Positions 9,669 to 18,642 of a stretch of DNA of 64,000 nt are shown piece by piece. Source of the stretch: AA29 sp041481445 (lineage in GTDB: Bacteria; Acidobacteriota; Vicinamibacteria; Fen-336); NCBI GenBank assembly GCA_041481445.1, contig JBGPBV010000015.1:1-64000 (forward strand). Reading direction: 5' to 3'. The translations under genes were made by a program, and so were the position numbers. The stretch's first letter is position 1. Each line of letters begins with the position of its first letter. The notes beneath the pieces are model-generated. The model saw only the letters and a list, made by a program, of their open reading frames with translations, was not told the DNA's origin and did no database searches.

Positions 9669-11548
9669 GCCTGGATGGGCGCCAGCCCATCGATCCGGCG
9701 CGGGTCCGGCGCATGCGGGACACGTTGAGCCACCGTGGGCCCGACGGCGAGGGAATCTTCGTCGACGGCCCGGTCGGCCTCGGCCACCGGCGCCTGGCCA
9801 TCGTGGACGTGGCCGGCAGCCACCAGCCCATGTCGAACGAGGACGGCCGCATCTGGATCACCTTCAACGGGGAGATCTACAACCATGCCGCCCTGCGGCC
9901 CGGTCTCGAAGAGCGCGGCCACAGATATCGCACGCGCGGGGATACGGAGACGGTCGTGCACCTCTACGAGGAAGAGGGCGAACGGTGCGTCGAGCGCTTG
10001 CAGGGAATGTTCGCCTTCGCGATCTGGGACGGGGCGCGACGGACGCTGGTGATCGCACGCGATCGGCTCGGCATCAAGCCCCTCTATTACGCGGTGACCG
10101 CGCGTGAGCTGCTGTTCGCCTCCGAGATCAAGGCTCTGCTGGCCGGCGGGGTGCGCCCGGAACTGAACGAGGACGTGCTGCCGGACTTCCTCGCCACCGG
10201 CTTCGTGTCCGGAGAGGAGACCTTCTTCCGTGGCGTGTCCAGGCTGCCGCCGGGGCGCACCCTCTCCTGGACCCTCGGCCAGGGCTTCCGCGAGCGCCGC
10301 TACTGGCGCCTGCCCATGCCGAGCGCGGGCCCGGGGCCGGGCCTCGTCGAGCACGCACGCGAGGTGCGCGATCGGCTGGCGTCGGCGGTACGAAGCCACC
10401 TGATGAGCGACGTCCCGCTCGGGTTGTTCCTCTCCGGCGGGATCGACTCGAGCGGCCTGCTGGCGTTGATGGCGCCCATGGTGAAGGAGCCGGTGCGCAC
10501 GTTCGCGGTCGGCTTCGCCGAGCGCGAGGCCAACGAGCTCGCCTACGCGCGGCTGGCCGCGCGCGCGTCGGGGGCCGAGCACCGCGAGGTCCTCGTGACG
10601 CCCACGGAGTTCTTCGATGTTCTCCCGCGGCTGGTCTGGCACGAGGACGAGCCCATCGCCTTCTCCTCGAGCGTGCCCCTCTACTTCGTGTCGCGCCTGG
10701 CCCGCGATCACGTGAAGGTGGTCCTGACCGGCGAGGGCGCGGACGAGCTGTTCCTGGGCTACAACCGCTACCGGGTCACGGCCTGGAACGAGCGGCTGGG
10801 CCGCCCCTACTGGTCGGTGGCCCCGGAGGCGCTCCGCGGCACCGTGCGGCGCCTGGCCGGCCGGCTGCCGCGGCCGCTGCGCCGCTACGCGGCGAGGAGC
10901 TTCCTGGCCCTCGAGCCCGGTCCGCGCGGCCTGTTCTGCGAGAACTTCGCCGTGTTCTCGCAGGCGCTCCGTCACGACGTGCTCGCGGACGCGGCGCGGC
11001 GGGCGCGCGATCCCCACGCGCAGTCGCTGGCCTGCTACGAGGAAGGGGACGGCGGGGCCCTGGACCGCATGAGCCGGGCGGACCTGCAGACCTACCTGGT
11101 CCGCCTCCTCATGAAGCAGGACCGCATGAGCATGGCCGCCTCCATCGAGAGCCGCGTGCCCTTCCTGGACCACGAGCTGGTCGAGCACGTCGTCTCCATC
11201 CCGAGCCGGTTCAAGCTCCGCGGCTGGCAGACCAAGGCGGTGCTCCGGGCCGCCCTGCGGGGACTGGTGCCCGCCGCGATCCTCGACCGGCCGAAGATGG
11301 GCTTTCCGGTGCCGGTGGGGGCCTGGCTGCGAGGTCCGTTCTGGCCGCTGGTCGAGGAGTTCGTGCTGGGTCCGCGCGCGAGGTCGCGCGGCCTGTTCGA
11401 CCCTTCCGTTCTCGCGCGCCTGGCCGAGGCGCACCGCACCGGCCGCGCCGCGCACGGGGAGCGGCTCTGGCTCCTCCTGAACCTCGAGGTCTGGCACCGG
11501 GTCTTCGTGGACGGCGAGGACGCGGCGGCGGTCATGAAGGCGGCATGA
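9644..11548 (+). CDS. AsnB-like glutamine-dependent amidotransferase, copy 2
   Basis: A 634-residue asparagine-synthase family protein. It begins on a GTG, because only this start gives the required MCGIVGIL N-terminus with the nucleophilic Cys2. The glutaminase domain has the NGEIYN and RDRLGIKPLYY motifs. The synthetase domain has the SGGIDSS pyrophosphate loop and LTGEGADELFLGY, which keeps the acidic residue equivalent to E. coli AsnB Glu348. The start lies inside the end of the methyltransferase gene and the stop overlaps the following glycosyltransferase start. Expected reaction: glutamine-dependent amidation of an adenylated carboxylate. The acceptor in this locus is not known. Confidence 0.87.
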   Translation: MCGIVGILSLDGRQPIDPARVRRMRDTLSHRGPDGEGIFVDGPVGLGHRRLAIVDVAGSHQPMSNEDGRIWITFNGEIYNHAALRPGLEERGHRYRTRGDTETVVHLYEEEGERCVERLQGMFAFAIWDGARRTLVIARDRLGIKPLYYAVTARELLFASEIKALLAGGVRPELNEDVLPDFLATGFVSGEETFFRGVSRLPPGRTLSWTLGQGFRERRYWRLPMPSAGPGPGLVEHAREVRDRLASAVRSHLMSDVPLGLFLSGGIDSSGLLALMAPMVKEPVRTFAVGFAEREANELAYARLAARASGAEHREVLVTPTEFFDVLPRLVWHEDEPIAFSSSVPLYFVSRLARDHVKVVLTGEGADELFLGYNRYRVTAWNERLGRPYWSVAPEALRGTVRRLAGRLPRPLRRYAARSFLALEPGPRGLFCENFAVFSQALRHDVLADAARRARDPHAQSLACYEEGDGGALDRMSRADLQTYLVRLLMKQDRMSMAASIESRVPFLDHELVEHVVSIPSRFKLRGWQTKAVLRAALRGLVPAAILDRPKMGFPVPVGAWLRGPFWPLVEEFVLGPRARSRGLFDPSVLARLAEAHRTGRAAHGERLWLLLNLEVWHRVFVDGEDAAAVMKAA

Positions 11549-12801
11549 CTCCTCCGGATAGTGGTCGGGAGATCGGCCGGGCGCGCGAGGGCGCCCTGCG
11601 CATCCTGTGGGTGAAGCCGGGCGGGTTGTGGCCGCTCAACACCGGCGGCCGTCTGCGGACCTTCCACACCGTCGCCGAGCTGTCGCGCCGGCACCGGGTC
11701 GTGCTCTTGACGACGCACGGGCCGGACGACGATCCCAAGGAGCTGGCCGCCCAGCTCCCGCACTGCGAGCGCGTGGATTCGTTCCCCCACCGCGCGCCCA
11801 AGCAGGGCAGCCTGGGCCTGTTGGGCGCCCTGGTCGGCTCGTGGTTCTCCACCCTGCCGGTGGACCTCTGGAAATGGCGCGTGCCCGCGTTGGCCGCGGA
11901 GGCCGCCCGGCGGATCGATCGCGGCGAAGTGGACGTCTGCGTGGCCGACTTCCTCGTCGCCGTACCCAACGTGCCGATCGCAGGTCCCGTGCCGGTGGTC
12001 CTGTTCGAGCACAACGTCGAGCACCTGTTGTGGAAGCGCGTGAGCGAGGCCGAGCGCCGGCCCTGGCGGCGGCTGGTACTGGAGATCGAATGGCGCAAGA
12101 TGCGCCGGTACGAGGCAAAGGCCTGCGCGCGGGCCTCGCTCACGATCGCGGTGTCCGACGTCGATCGTGACCTTCTCGCCGCCGGCGCGCCCTCCGCCCG
12201 CATCGAGGACGTCCCCACCGGCGTCGACACCTCCTATTTCATGCCCAACGGGCGAAACGAATCGGCGGCCGGATTGGTCTTCACGGGCTCCATGGACTGG
12301 TACCCGAACGAGGACGCGATCCTCCATTTCGCGCAGGACATCCTGCCCCTCATCCGTCGCGAGGTGCCCGAGACCTCGCTCACGGTCGTGGGCCGCAAGC
12401 CCAGCGCCCGCTTGCGGGCCGCCGCCGCTTCCCTGGGCATCGAAGTCACGGGAGGCGTGGACGACATCCGGCCCTACGTCCACCAGGCGGCGGTGTACGT
12501 CGTGCCCTTGCGAGTGGGGGGGGGCACGCGGCTCAAGATCTGCGAGGCCCTCGCCATGGGAAAGGCCCTGGTCTCCACCACGGTGGGCGCGGAGGGCCTT
12601 CCCCTGCGCTCGGGCGAGCACTTCATTCGCTCCGACGATCCGTCCGACTTCGCGCGGGCGGTGGTGTCACTCATGCGGGACTCCGGGAAGCGGCAGGCGC
12701 TGGGCGCGGCCGGCCGCCGGCTGATGGAGGAGCGTCATGGGTGGGCCGCGGTGGCGAGCCAGTTCGAAGCTCGATGCAGGGAGGTAGCGCAGTGCCATTG
12801 A
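11545..12801 (+). CDS. Glycosyltransferase family 4, exosortase-cluster type
   Basis: A 418-residue GT-B glycosyltransferase. The N-terminal Rossmann domain begins with ILWVKPGGLWPLNTGGRLRT, the glycine-rich acceptor-side loop seen in the sugar transferases associated with PEP-CTERM/EpsH loci. The C-terminal domain has FTGSMDWYPNEDA and the nucleotide-sugar site VPLRVGGGTRLKICEALAMGKALVST, with the E-x7-E-like signature of GT4 enzymes. It probably adds one sugar to the lipid-linked repeat unit at the cytoplasmic face. It starts in an ATGA overlap and its end overlaps the AlgD-like gene by ten bases. Confidence 0.84.
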   Translation: MTPPDSGREIGRAREGALRILWVKPGGLWPLNTGGRLRTFHTVAELSRRHRVVLLTTHGPDDDPKELAAQLPHCERVDSFPHRAPKQGSLGLLGALVGSWFSTLPVDLWKWRVPALAAEAARRIDRGEVDVCVADFLVAVPNVPIAGPVPVVLFEHNVEHLLWKRVSEAERRPWRRLVLEIEWRKMRRYEAKACARASLTIAVSDVDRDLLAAGAPSARIEDVPTGVDTSYFMPNGRNESAAGLVFTGSMDWYPNEDAILHFAQDILPLIRREVPETSLTVVGRKPSARLRAAAASLGIEVTGGVDDIRPYVHQAAVYVVPLRVGGGTRLKICEALAMGKALVSTTVGAEGLPLRSGEHFIRSDDPSDFARAVVSLMRDSGKRQALGAAGRRLMEERHGWAAVASQFEARCREVAQCH

Positions 12802-14183
12802 GCGTGAGCGTCTTCGGTGCGGGTTACGTGGGATCGGTCACGGCGGCCTGCCTGGCCCGAGCGGGCCACCGGGTCACCGCCGTCGACGTCAACCCGGAAA
12901 AGGCGGAGATGATCAACGCGGGCGCTTCCCCGGTCGTGGAGCGAGGCCTGGGCGAGCTGATCGCGCGCGTGGTGAGCGCGGGCCGGCTCCGGGCAACCAC
13001 GTCCGGTGCGGAGGGAGTGGCGCGCTCGGACGTGGCCCTCATCTGCGTGGGCACGCCCGGCCGCCCCAACGGCCGCCTGGACGTGGACGCCCTGGCCGGC
13101 GTGGGCCGGGAGATCGGCCAGGCCCTGCGCGGCCGCCGCCGACCCTACACGGTCGTGCTCCGCAGCACCGTACTGCCCGGCACCACCGAGAAGGTGCTGC
13201 TCCCCAGCCTGCGCGCGGGGCTCGGCGCGGCGGCGGGCCCGCCGCTCCACGTGGGCGTCAACCCCGAGTTCATGCGCGAGGGCTCGTCGCTCGAGGACTT
13301 CGCGCGCCCGCCGCTCACGCTGGTCGGATGCCTCGATCCCGAGACGGCGGCGCTGATTCGCACGCTCTATGCGGGAGTGGAGGCGCCCTTCGTCCAGACC
13401 GAGGTGCGGACGGCGGAGATGGTGAAGTACGTGGCCAACGCCTTCCACGCCCTCAAGGTCTGCTTCGCGAACGAGATCGGCGACGTGTGCGCGGCGCTGG
13501 GCGCCGACGCCCAGGAGGTCATGCGGATCTTCCTGACCGACCGCAAGCTCAGCGTCTCCGAGGCCTACCTGCGGCCGGGCTTTGCCTTCGGCGGGTCGTG
13601 CCTCCCCAAGGACGTGCAGGCCCTGCTCTACGGGGCCCGCAGCGCCGACGTGATGCCGCCCCTGCTCAGCGCCATCCTTCCCTCCAACGAGGCCCAGGTC
13701 AGGCGGGGAGTGGAGGCGGTCCTGGCCACCGGGCGGCGCCGGGTGGGCCTGGTGGGACTGTCGTTCAAGGACGGGACCGACGACCTGCGCCACAGCCCGC
13801 TGGTGACGCTGGTCGAGAACCTGATCGGCAAGGGCTGCGACGTGCGCGTGCTCGACCGGAACGTCTCCCTGGCCCGCCTGGTGGGCGCCAACCGCCGCTA
13901 CATCGAGGAGCAGATCCCGCACATCGCATCGCTCATGTGCGACGAGCCGGAGGCGCTGCTCACCCACGCCGAGGTCCTGGTGATCGGCAACACCGGCGAG
14001 CAGGCAGTGCAGGTCCTGGGGGCGGCCGGACCGCGACACGTGGTCGTGGACCTCACGCGCGGCCTGGTGCGTGGCCGCGTGGCGCCGCCGGTCGAGGCCG
14101 AGGCGGCACCGGCGCGCGCGCCGCAGGGCGGCGTTCCCCGTCAGGTCCCCATGCTGGCCGTGCCGACGGAGACGGAGGCCTAA
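12792..14183 (+). CDS. AlgD-like GDP-mannose/UDP-glucose 6-dehydrogenase
   Basis: A 463-residue nucleotide-sugar dehydrogenase that performs two NAD-dependent oxidations of a sugar nucleotide to the uronic acid. The N-terminal NAD fold is VFGAGYVGSVTAACLARAGH. The catalytic Cys270 sits in FGGSCLPKD. The pattern RSTVLPGTTEKV, NPEFMREGS, MVKYVANAFHALKV and the C-terminal LVGLSFKDGTDDLRHSP follow Pseudomonas AlgD closely, so GDP-mannose is the favoured substrate, although UDP-glucose is possible. The GTG at 12792 is chosen because a GGGAGG ribosome binding site lies eight to ten bases upstream and because upstream residues do not fit the family. Its product would supply a mannuronate-like acidic sugar to the EPS. 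Confidence 0.85.
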   Translation: MPLSVSVFGAGYVGSVTAACLARAGHRVTAVDVNPEKAEMINAGASPVVERGLGELIARVVSAGRLRATTSGAEGVARSDVALICVGTPGRPNGRLDVDALAGVGREIGQALRGRRRPYTVVLRSTVLPGTTEKVLLPSLRAGLGAAAGPPLHVGVNPEFMREGSSLEDFARPPLTLVGCLDPETAALIRTLYAGVEAPFVQTEVRTAEMVKYVANAFHALKVCFANEIGDVCAALGADAQEVMRIFLTDRKLSVSEAYLRPGFAFGGSCLPKDVQALLYGARSADVMPPLLSAILPSNEAQVRRGVEAVLATGRRRVGLVGLSFKDGTDDLRHSPLVTLVENLIGKGCDVRVLDRNVSLARLVGANRRYIEEQIPHIASLMCDEPEALLTHAEVLVIGNTGEQAVQVLGAAGPRHVVVDLTRGLVRGRVAPPVEAEAAPARAPQGGVPRQVPMLAVPTETEA

Positions 14184-14190
14184 CGAACGT

Positions 14191-16071
14191 ATGTGCGGGA
14201 TCGCCATCGTCGTGAGCGATCGGGAACCGGTCGACCCCGGCGAGGTGAGACGCATGTGCGACCTCATGGCTCACCGCGGGCCCGACTCATCGGGGTTCCA
14301 TGTCACTCCGATGGCCACGCTGGGCATGCGGCGTCTCCGCATCATCGACCTCGAGGGCGGGGACCAGCCGATCTACAACGAGGACCGCTCCCTGGCCATC
14401 GTGTTCAACGGCGAGATCTACAACTACCGGGAGCTGCGCGAGGAGCTCCTGGCCAGCGGCCACCGCTTCTCCACCGAATCGGACACCGAGGTGGTGCTCC
14501 ACCTCTACGAGGAGCGCGGCGAGCAGGCCCTGCCGGCGCTGCGCGGGATGTTCGCCTTCGCCATCCACGAGCGGGACAGCGGCAGGGTGTTCCTGGCCCG
14601 CGACCGGCTGGGCATCAAGCCCCTGCACTACGCGCAGGTGGACGGGCGCTTCTTCGCGTCGAGCGAGATCAAGTGCATCGCCGGTCTCCCCGGCTTCCCT
14701 CGCCACCTCGACGAGGAGGCCCTCGACCAGTACTTCTCGCTGCTCTACGTGCCCTCCCCGCGAACGATCTTCCGTGAGATCCGGAAGGTGCCGCCCGGTC
14801 ACTACCTGGTCAAGGAGCCGGGCCGCCCTCCCGTGATCCAGCGGTATTGGCAGCTCCGCTCGCGTCCCTGCGCGGGCCCCAGCGAAGCGGAATGGATCGA
14901 CGGCTTCCGTCGGCGCTTCGACGACGCCGTGGCCAGTCACCTGGTGGCCGACGTTCCACTCGGCGTCTTCCTCTCCGGCGGGATCGATTCCAGCGGCATC
15001 GTGGCCGCCATGTCTCGCGCCGGAGGGCGGATCAAGACGTTCTCCCTGGGCTTTGGCGCCGCCTATTCCGACTTCGACGAGCGGCGATACGCCCGCATGG
15101 TCGCCGAGCGCTATGGGACGGAGCACGAAGAGCTGATCGTGGAGCCCCGGATCGAGGAGACCATCCAGACCCTGGCCCGCGTCTTCGACGAGCCCATGGG
15201 CGACTCGGGCGCCGTCCCCAACTTCCTCATCTGCCAGATGGCGCGCCAGCGGCTGACGGTGGCCCTGTCCGGCCTGGGCGGGGACGAGTTGGGCGGGGGC
15301 TACCAGCGCCATCTCGGCGGCGTGCTCGCCGACTGGTACCGCCGGCTGCCGCGCGTCTTGCGGGAGCACGTCATCCGGCGCCTGGTGGAGGCCATCCCCG
15401 AGCCCGCGCAGGGCGGGCGCACCCTGGACCAGGCCAAGCGCTTCGTCCACAACGGCGACCTCGACACGGTGGAGCGCTTCCTCGCCTTCTCCAGCCCCCT
15501 GGACGGCACGCGCCGAAGTCTGTACACGCCGGCGCTGCGCGCGCGGGTGGGGCTGCGCTCTCCCTACGAGCCACTGCGTCGGCTGGCGGAGGAGCAGCCC
15601 CATGCCGACACGCTCAACAAGCTCCTCTGCATCGACCTGCAGTCCTACATGGTCGACGACCTGCTCACGGTGGCGGACCGGACGAGCATGGCCGTCTCCC
15701 TGGAGGTGAGGGTCCCCTTCCTCGATCATCCCCTGGTCGAGTTCATGGCCGGCGTGCCCGGAGACCTGAAGATCCGAAGGCTCCAGAAGAAGCACCTCCT
15801 GAAGAAGGCCTTCGAGAAGGACCTTCCGCGGGAGGTCCTGCATCGGCGCAAGGCGGGGTTCAGCCTTCCCATTGCCCGCTGGCTCCGCGAGGACCTGCGC
15901 GGCCTCCTGGAGGACGTGCTTTCCCCCCGGCGGCTGGCCCAGGACGGCCTGTTCGAGCCCTCGGTGGTGGAGTCCTTGAAGCGCGAGCACTTCCTCCGCA
16001 CGCGCGACCGCAGCTCGGCCCTGTGGGGGCTGCTCATGTTCCACCTGTGGGCGGACAACTACCTGAGCTAG
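14191..16071 (+). CDS. AsnB-like amidotransferase, copy 3 (variant active-site loop)
   Basis: A 626-residue asparagine-synthase family protein starting MCGIAIVV, with Cys2 in place. The glutaminase motifs NGEIYNYREL and RDRLGIKPLHY and the synthetase loop SGGIDSSG are intact. The later conserved segment reads SGLGGDELGGGY (Ser360 to Tyr371): Leu362 sits where the three sister copies have Asp or Glu (Glu348 in E. coli AsnB), and Gly368 replaces the usual Phe. This suggests changed chemistry or substrate rather than standard asparagine synthesis, although the variant is probably shared by a subfamily. It starts seven bases after the AlgD-like stop and ends 15 bases before the GT2 start. Confidence 0.86.
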   Translation: MCGIAIVVSDREPVDPGEVRRMCDLMAHRGPDSSGFHVTPMATLGMRRLRIIDLEGGDQPIYNEDRSLAIVFNGEIYNYRELREELLASGHRFSTESDTEVVLHLYEERGEQALPALRGMFAFAIHERDSGRVFLARDRLGIKPLHYAQVDGRFFASSEIKCIAGLPGFPRHLDEEALDQYFSLLYVPSPRTIFREIRKVPPGHYLVKEPGRPPVIQRYWQLRSRPCAGPSEAEWIDGFRRRFDDAVASHLVADVPLGVFLSGGIDSSGIVAAMSRAGGRIKTFSLGFGAAYSDFDERRYARMVAERYGTEHEELIVEPRIEETIQTLARVFDEPMGDSGAVPNFLICQMARQRLTVALSGLGGDELGGGYQRHLGGVLADWYRRLPRVLREHVIRRLVEAIPEPAQGGRTLDQAKRFVHNGDLDTVERFLAFSSPLDGTRRSLYTPALRARVGLRSPYEPLRRLAEEQPHADTLNKLLCIDLQSYMVDDLLTVADRTSMAVSLEVRVPFLDHPLVEFMAGVPGDLKIRRLQKKHLLKKAFEKDLPREVLHRRKAGFSLPIARWLREDLRGLLEDVLSPRRLAQDGLFEPSVVESLKREHFLRTRDRSSALWGLLMFHLWADNYLS

Positions 16072-16086
16072 GCGCGCCGCTTGTTC

Positions 16087-17238
16087 ATGGAGGTGATGTT
16101 CTGGTCTTGCCTCGGTCTCGTGCTGTGGGCCTACGGGGGCTACCTCGTCCTCCTGGCCATCCTCGTGCGCTCCCGCCGGCGGATCCTCGTGCGAAGCCCC
16201 ATCGAATCGACGGTGAGCGTGATCGTGTCCGCCTACAACGAGGAAAAGGCCATCGCGGGCAAGCTGGAAGCCATCCTGGCCCTGGATTATCCGCAGGAGA
16301 AGGTCGAGGTGATCGTGGCCTCGGATTGCTCGACCGACCACACGAACGAGATCGTGGAGGGCTTCCAGGGCCGCGGGGTGAAGCTGGTCGTGCTTCCGGA
16401 AAGGGGCGGAAAGACGGCGGCCCAGAATGCGGGCGTACGGCAGGCGAGGGGCGAGGTCCTCGTCTTCACCGACGCCACCACCCGCTTCCGCCCGGATGCG
16501 TTGAGGAACCTGCTGGAGGCCTTCGCGGACGCGAGGGTGGGCTGCGTGGGAGCGGAGCTGGAGTACGTCTCCGAGTCGGGCAGCCTGGTGGGGAAGGGCG
16601 GCGGCCTCTACTGGCGATACGAGAAGAAGGTGAAGGAGCTGGAGAGCGCGGCCAATTCCCTCATCGGCGTCTCGGGTTGCCTCTATGCCATACGGGCCCG
16701 CCTCTACACACCGATCGAGGCCGACCTCATCAGCGATTTCACCGTCGCCCTGGATACCTTCGCCAAGGGGTACATCACCGTCTATGCCCGGGGGGCCGTC
16801 TCCGAGGAGAAGACCAACGAGGACGCGCGGCGCGAGTTCGACATGAGGACCCGGGTCATCGTCCGCAGCATCCACGCCCTGGTGCGCAGGGTCGCCATGC
16901 TCAACCCGTTCCGCTACGGCCTGTTCGCGTTCCAGCTCTGGAGCCACAAGGCGCTGCGCTACCTCGTTCCCGAGCTGCTCGCGGGCGCGTTGCTGGCCAG
17001 TCTCGCCCTGGCCCTGCTCTCCGGGCCGCGCGCCTGGCTCTACCGGATCCTGGTCGCTCTGCAGTTGGGGTCGTACCTGGGAGCGGCGGCGGTCTGGTGG
17101 GCCTCGCGGCAGTTCCGCCTCCGCGCGAGGGGTCTCTCGGTCCCCATCTACTTCCTCCAGGTGAACGCGGCCGCCTTCTGGGGGCTCGTTTCCTATCTGC
17201 GCGGGGAGCGGAAGGTCACTTGGAGCACGGCCCGTTGA
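16087..17238 (+). CDS. Membrane-anchored glycosyltransferase family 2
   Basis: A 383-residue processive-type GT2. One N-terminal transmembrane helix is followed by a GT-A catalytic domain with VSVIVSAYNEE, ASDCSTDHT, ERGGKTAAQN and a TDATTRF block in the DxD position, then SDFTVALDTFAKG. A LWSHKALRYL segment resembling the QxxRW region precedes two to four C-terminal hydrophobic helices. The architecture is like EpsF/IcaA-type synthases or the GT2 enzymes of exosortase loci. An in-frame TTG at 16081 would add two residues. The ATG at 16087 is preferred because it sits downstream of GCGCCGCTTG with no better site. Likely role: transfer of a sugar to polyprenyl-linked glycan at the inner membrane. 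Confidence 0.82.
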   Translation: MEVMFWSCLGLVLWAYGGYLVLLAILVRSRRRILVRSPIESTVSVIVSAYNEEKAIAGKLEAILALDYPQEKVEVIVASDCSTDHTNEIVEGFQGRGVKLVVLPERGGKTAAQNAGVRQARGEVLVFTDATTRFRPDALRNLLEAFADARVGCVGAELEYVSESGSLVGKGGGLYWRYEKKVKELESAANSLIGVSGCLYAIRARLYTPIEADLISDFTVALDTFAKGYITVYARGAVSEEKTNEDARREFDMRTRVIVRSIHALVRRVAMLNPFRYGLFAFQLWSHKALRYLVPELLAGALLASLALALLSGPRAWLYRILVALQLGSYLGAAAVWWASRQFRLRARGLSVPIYFLQVNAAAFWGLVSYLRGERKVTWSTAR

Positions 17239-17282
17239 GACCGCGCACTCCCTTCTGGGCGCCGAAGAGGAGGGCGCACGCG

Positions 17283-18578
17283 GTGCGTGATCATTCGGGT
17301 TTCCTGTCGCCCGGGACACCTGCCGACTTGACGCAGATGATCCCGGGCCCGGTCGCATCGGCCCGCCCCGATGTCGACGGTGCCGCCGAGGCCACGCTCA
17401 AGGTTCAGCTCTGCGCTTCCTGGGCCGAGCTGGAGACATTCGCTGCCCGCTGGGAGCGGCTGCTGGCCAGCAGTCCGCGGGCAAGCACCTTCGTGACACG
17501 GGAATGGTTGGGGGCGTGGTGGACGGCGTTTGCCCCCGGGCGCCGGTTGGTAGCCCTCCTCTTCCTCGATCCGGCGGGCGAGCTGCTCGGCCTGGCTCTC
17601 CTGTACCAGGACGTCCTCGAGGGCCCGCTGGGGCTCGGCCTGGATCGTCTGCGTTTCGTCGGCGACGGCTCCAACGACTCGGACGGCCTCGACTTCGTGG
17701 TGCGGCCTGGAAATGAACGATCGTGCACCGATGCCTTCCTGTCCTGGTTCGAGCGGCAGTCGGGGGCGGAGGTGTGCGAGCTGAACACGTTCGAGTCCGA
17801 CTCGCCGACCGCGGGTTGGCTCATGCGCGGCCTGAAGGAGCGCGGTTGGGCGAACGACGTCTTCACGCATCCGCGGCTCGTCATCCCGCTGCCGGCGAGC
17901 TGGGAGGATTACCTGGCCCGGTTGTCGCGCGACGAGCGCTGGCGCATAGCAAGCCATCGCCGCAAGTTGGAGAAGAAGTATCGGGTACGCATCCGGCGTT
18001 GCACCGACGAGACCGATCTTCCCCGCGATCTCGACACGCTGTTCCGGCTGCATCAGAAGCGTTGGGAGCAGCGCGGCGAACCCGGGACCTTTGCCTCGGA
18101 AGCCCGGCGACAGTTCTATGGGGACGTGGGGCGGCGGTTCCTGGCGCGGCACTGGCTGGAGTTCTGGCTGCTCGAAGTCGACGACCAGCCCCTGGCCGCG
18201 CAGTTCTGCTTCCGCTACGGTGACACCCTCCATCTGCTGCAAGAGGGCTTCGACCCTGATTACGCGAAGGACCGGCTCGGTTCCGTCTTGCGCGCCCACG
18301 TGCTGCGCCAGGCCATCTCGGAGGGTACGCGTCGCTACGACTTCCTGGGCGGCAGTGCCGACGGCAAGATGCGCTGGGATCCGGAGACCTGGGAATACCT
18401 CGACCTTCACTTTGCCCGGCCGGCCAGCCGTGGTGGCCTGTATCTGGACCTCCGCCGCGCCGCGCGCGCGGCGAGGGAATGGCTGCGCGCGCACCTGCCG
18501 CCCTCCCTTTTCGCGACGCTTCGCCTGGCCCAGCGGCCTGCTCGCACCTCGTCCACGCCGAAGCGGCAACGTGAATGA
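17283..18578 (+). CDS. FemAB/GNAT-like acyltransferase of EPS clusters
   Basis: A 431-residue protein with the double GNAT layout of BioF2-like/FemAB-related acetyltransferases common in exosortase clusters. The first half has STFVTREWLGAWWTAF and the glycine-rich FVGDGSNDSDGLDF. The second half has the LHQKRWEQRG helix, LEVDDQPLAAQFCFRYGD and YDFLGGSADGKMRW, typical of the family. It probably attaches an acyl or aminoacyl group to a glycan or lipid carrier, but the donor is unknown. The GTG at 17283 has GAGGAGG about nine bases upstream. An in-frame ATG at 17337 is the alternative. The gene is 44 bases after the GT2. Confidence 0.72.
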   Translation: MRDHSGFLSPGTPADLTQMIPGPVASARPDVDGAAEATLKVQLCASWAELETFAARWERLLASSPRASTFVTREWLGAWWTAFAPGRRLVALLFLDPAGELLGLALLYQDVLEGPLGLGLDRLRFVGDGSNDSDGLDFVVRPGNERSCTDAFLSWFERQSGAEVCELNTFESDSPTAGWLMRGLKERGWANDVFTHPRLVIPLPASWEDYLARLSRDERWRIASHRRKLEKKYRVRIRRCTDETDLPRDLDTLFRLHQKRWEQRGEPGTFASEARRQFYGDVGRRFLARHWLEFWLLEVDDQPLAAQFCFRYGDTLHLLQEGFDPDYAKDRLGSVLRAHVLRQAISEGTRRYDFLGGSADGKMRWDPETWEYLDLHFARPASRGGLYLDLRRAARAAREWLRAHLPPSLFATLRLAQRPARTSSTPKRQRE

Positions 18579-18642
18579 CGCTCATGAATGAAGCCCACCT
18601 GCCGGCGGCAGACGCCGACGTGGCGCGGCATGTTCTTGCGAC

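Noticed and set aside
14287..17358. A 1023-codon open frame on the minus strand
   Set aside because: It is antisense to the third AsnB-like gene and the GT2 gene, both with full family motifs. Long antisense frames are common at this G+C, and the translation has no recognisable domain.
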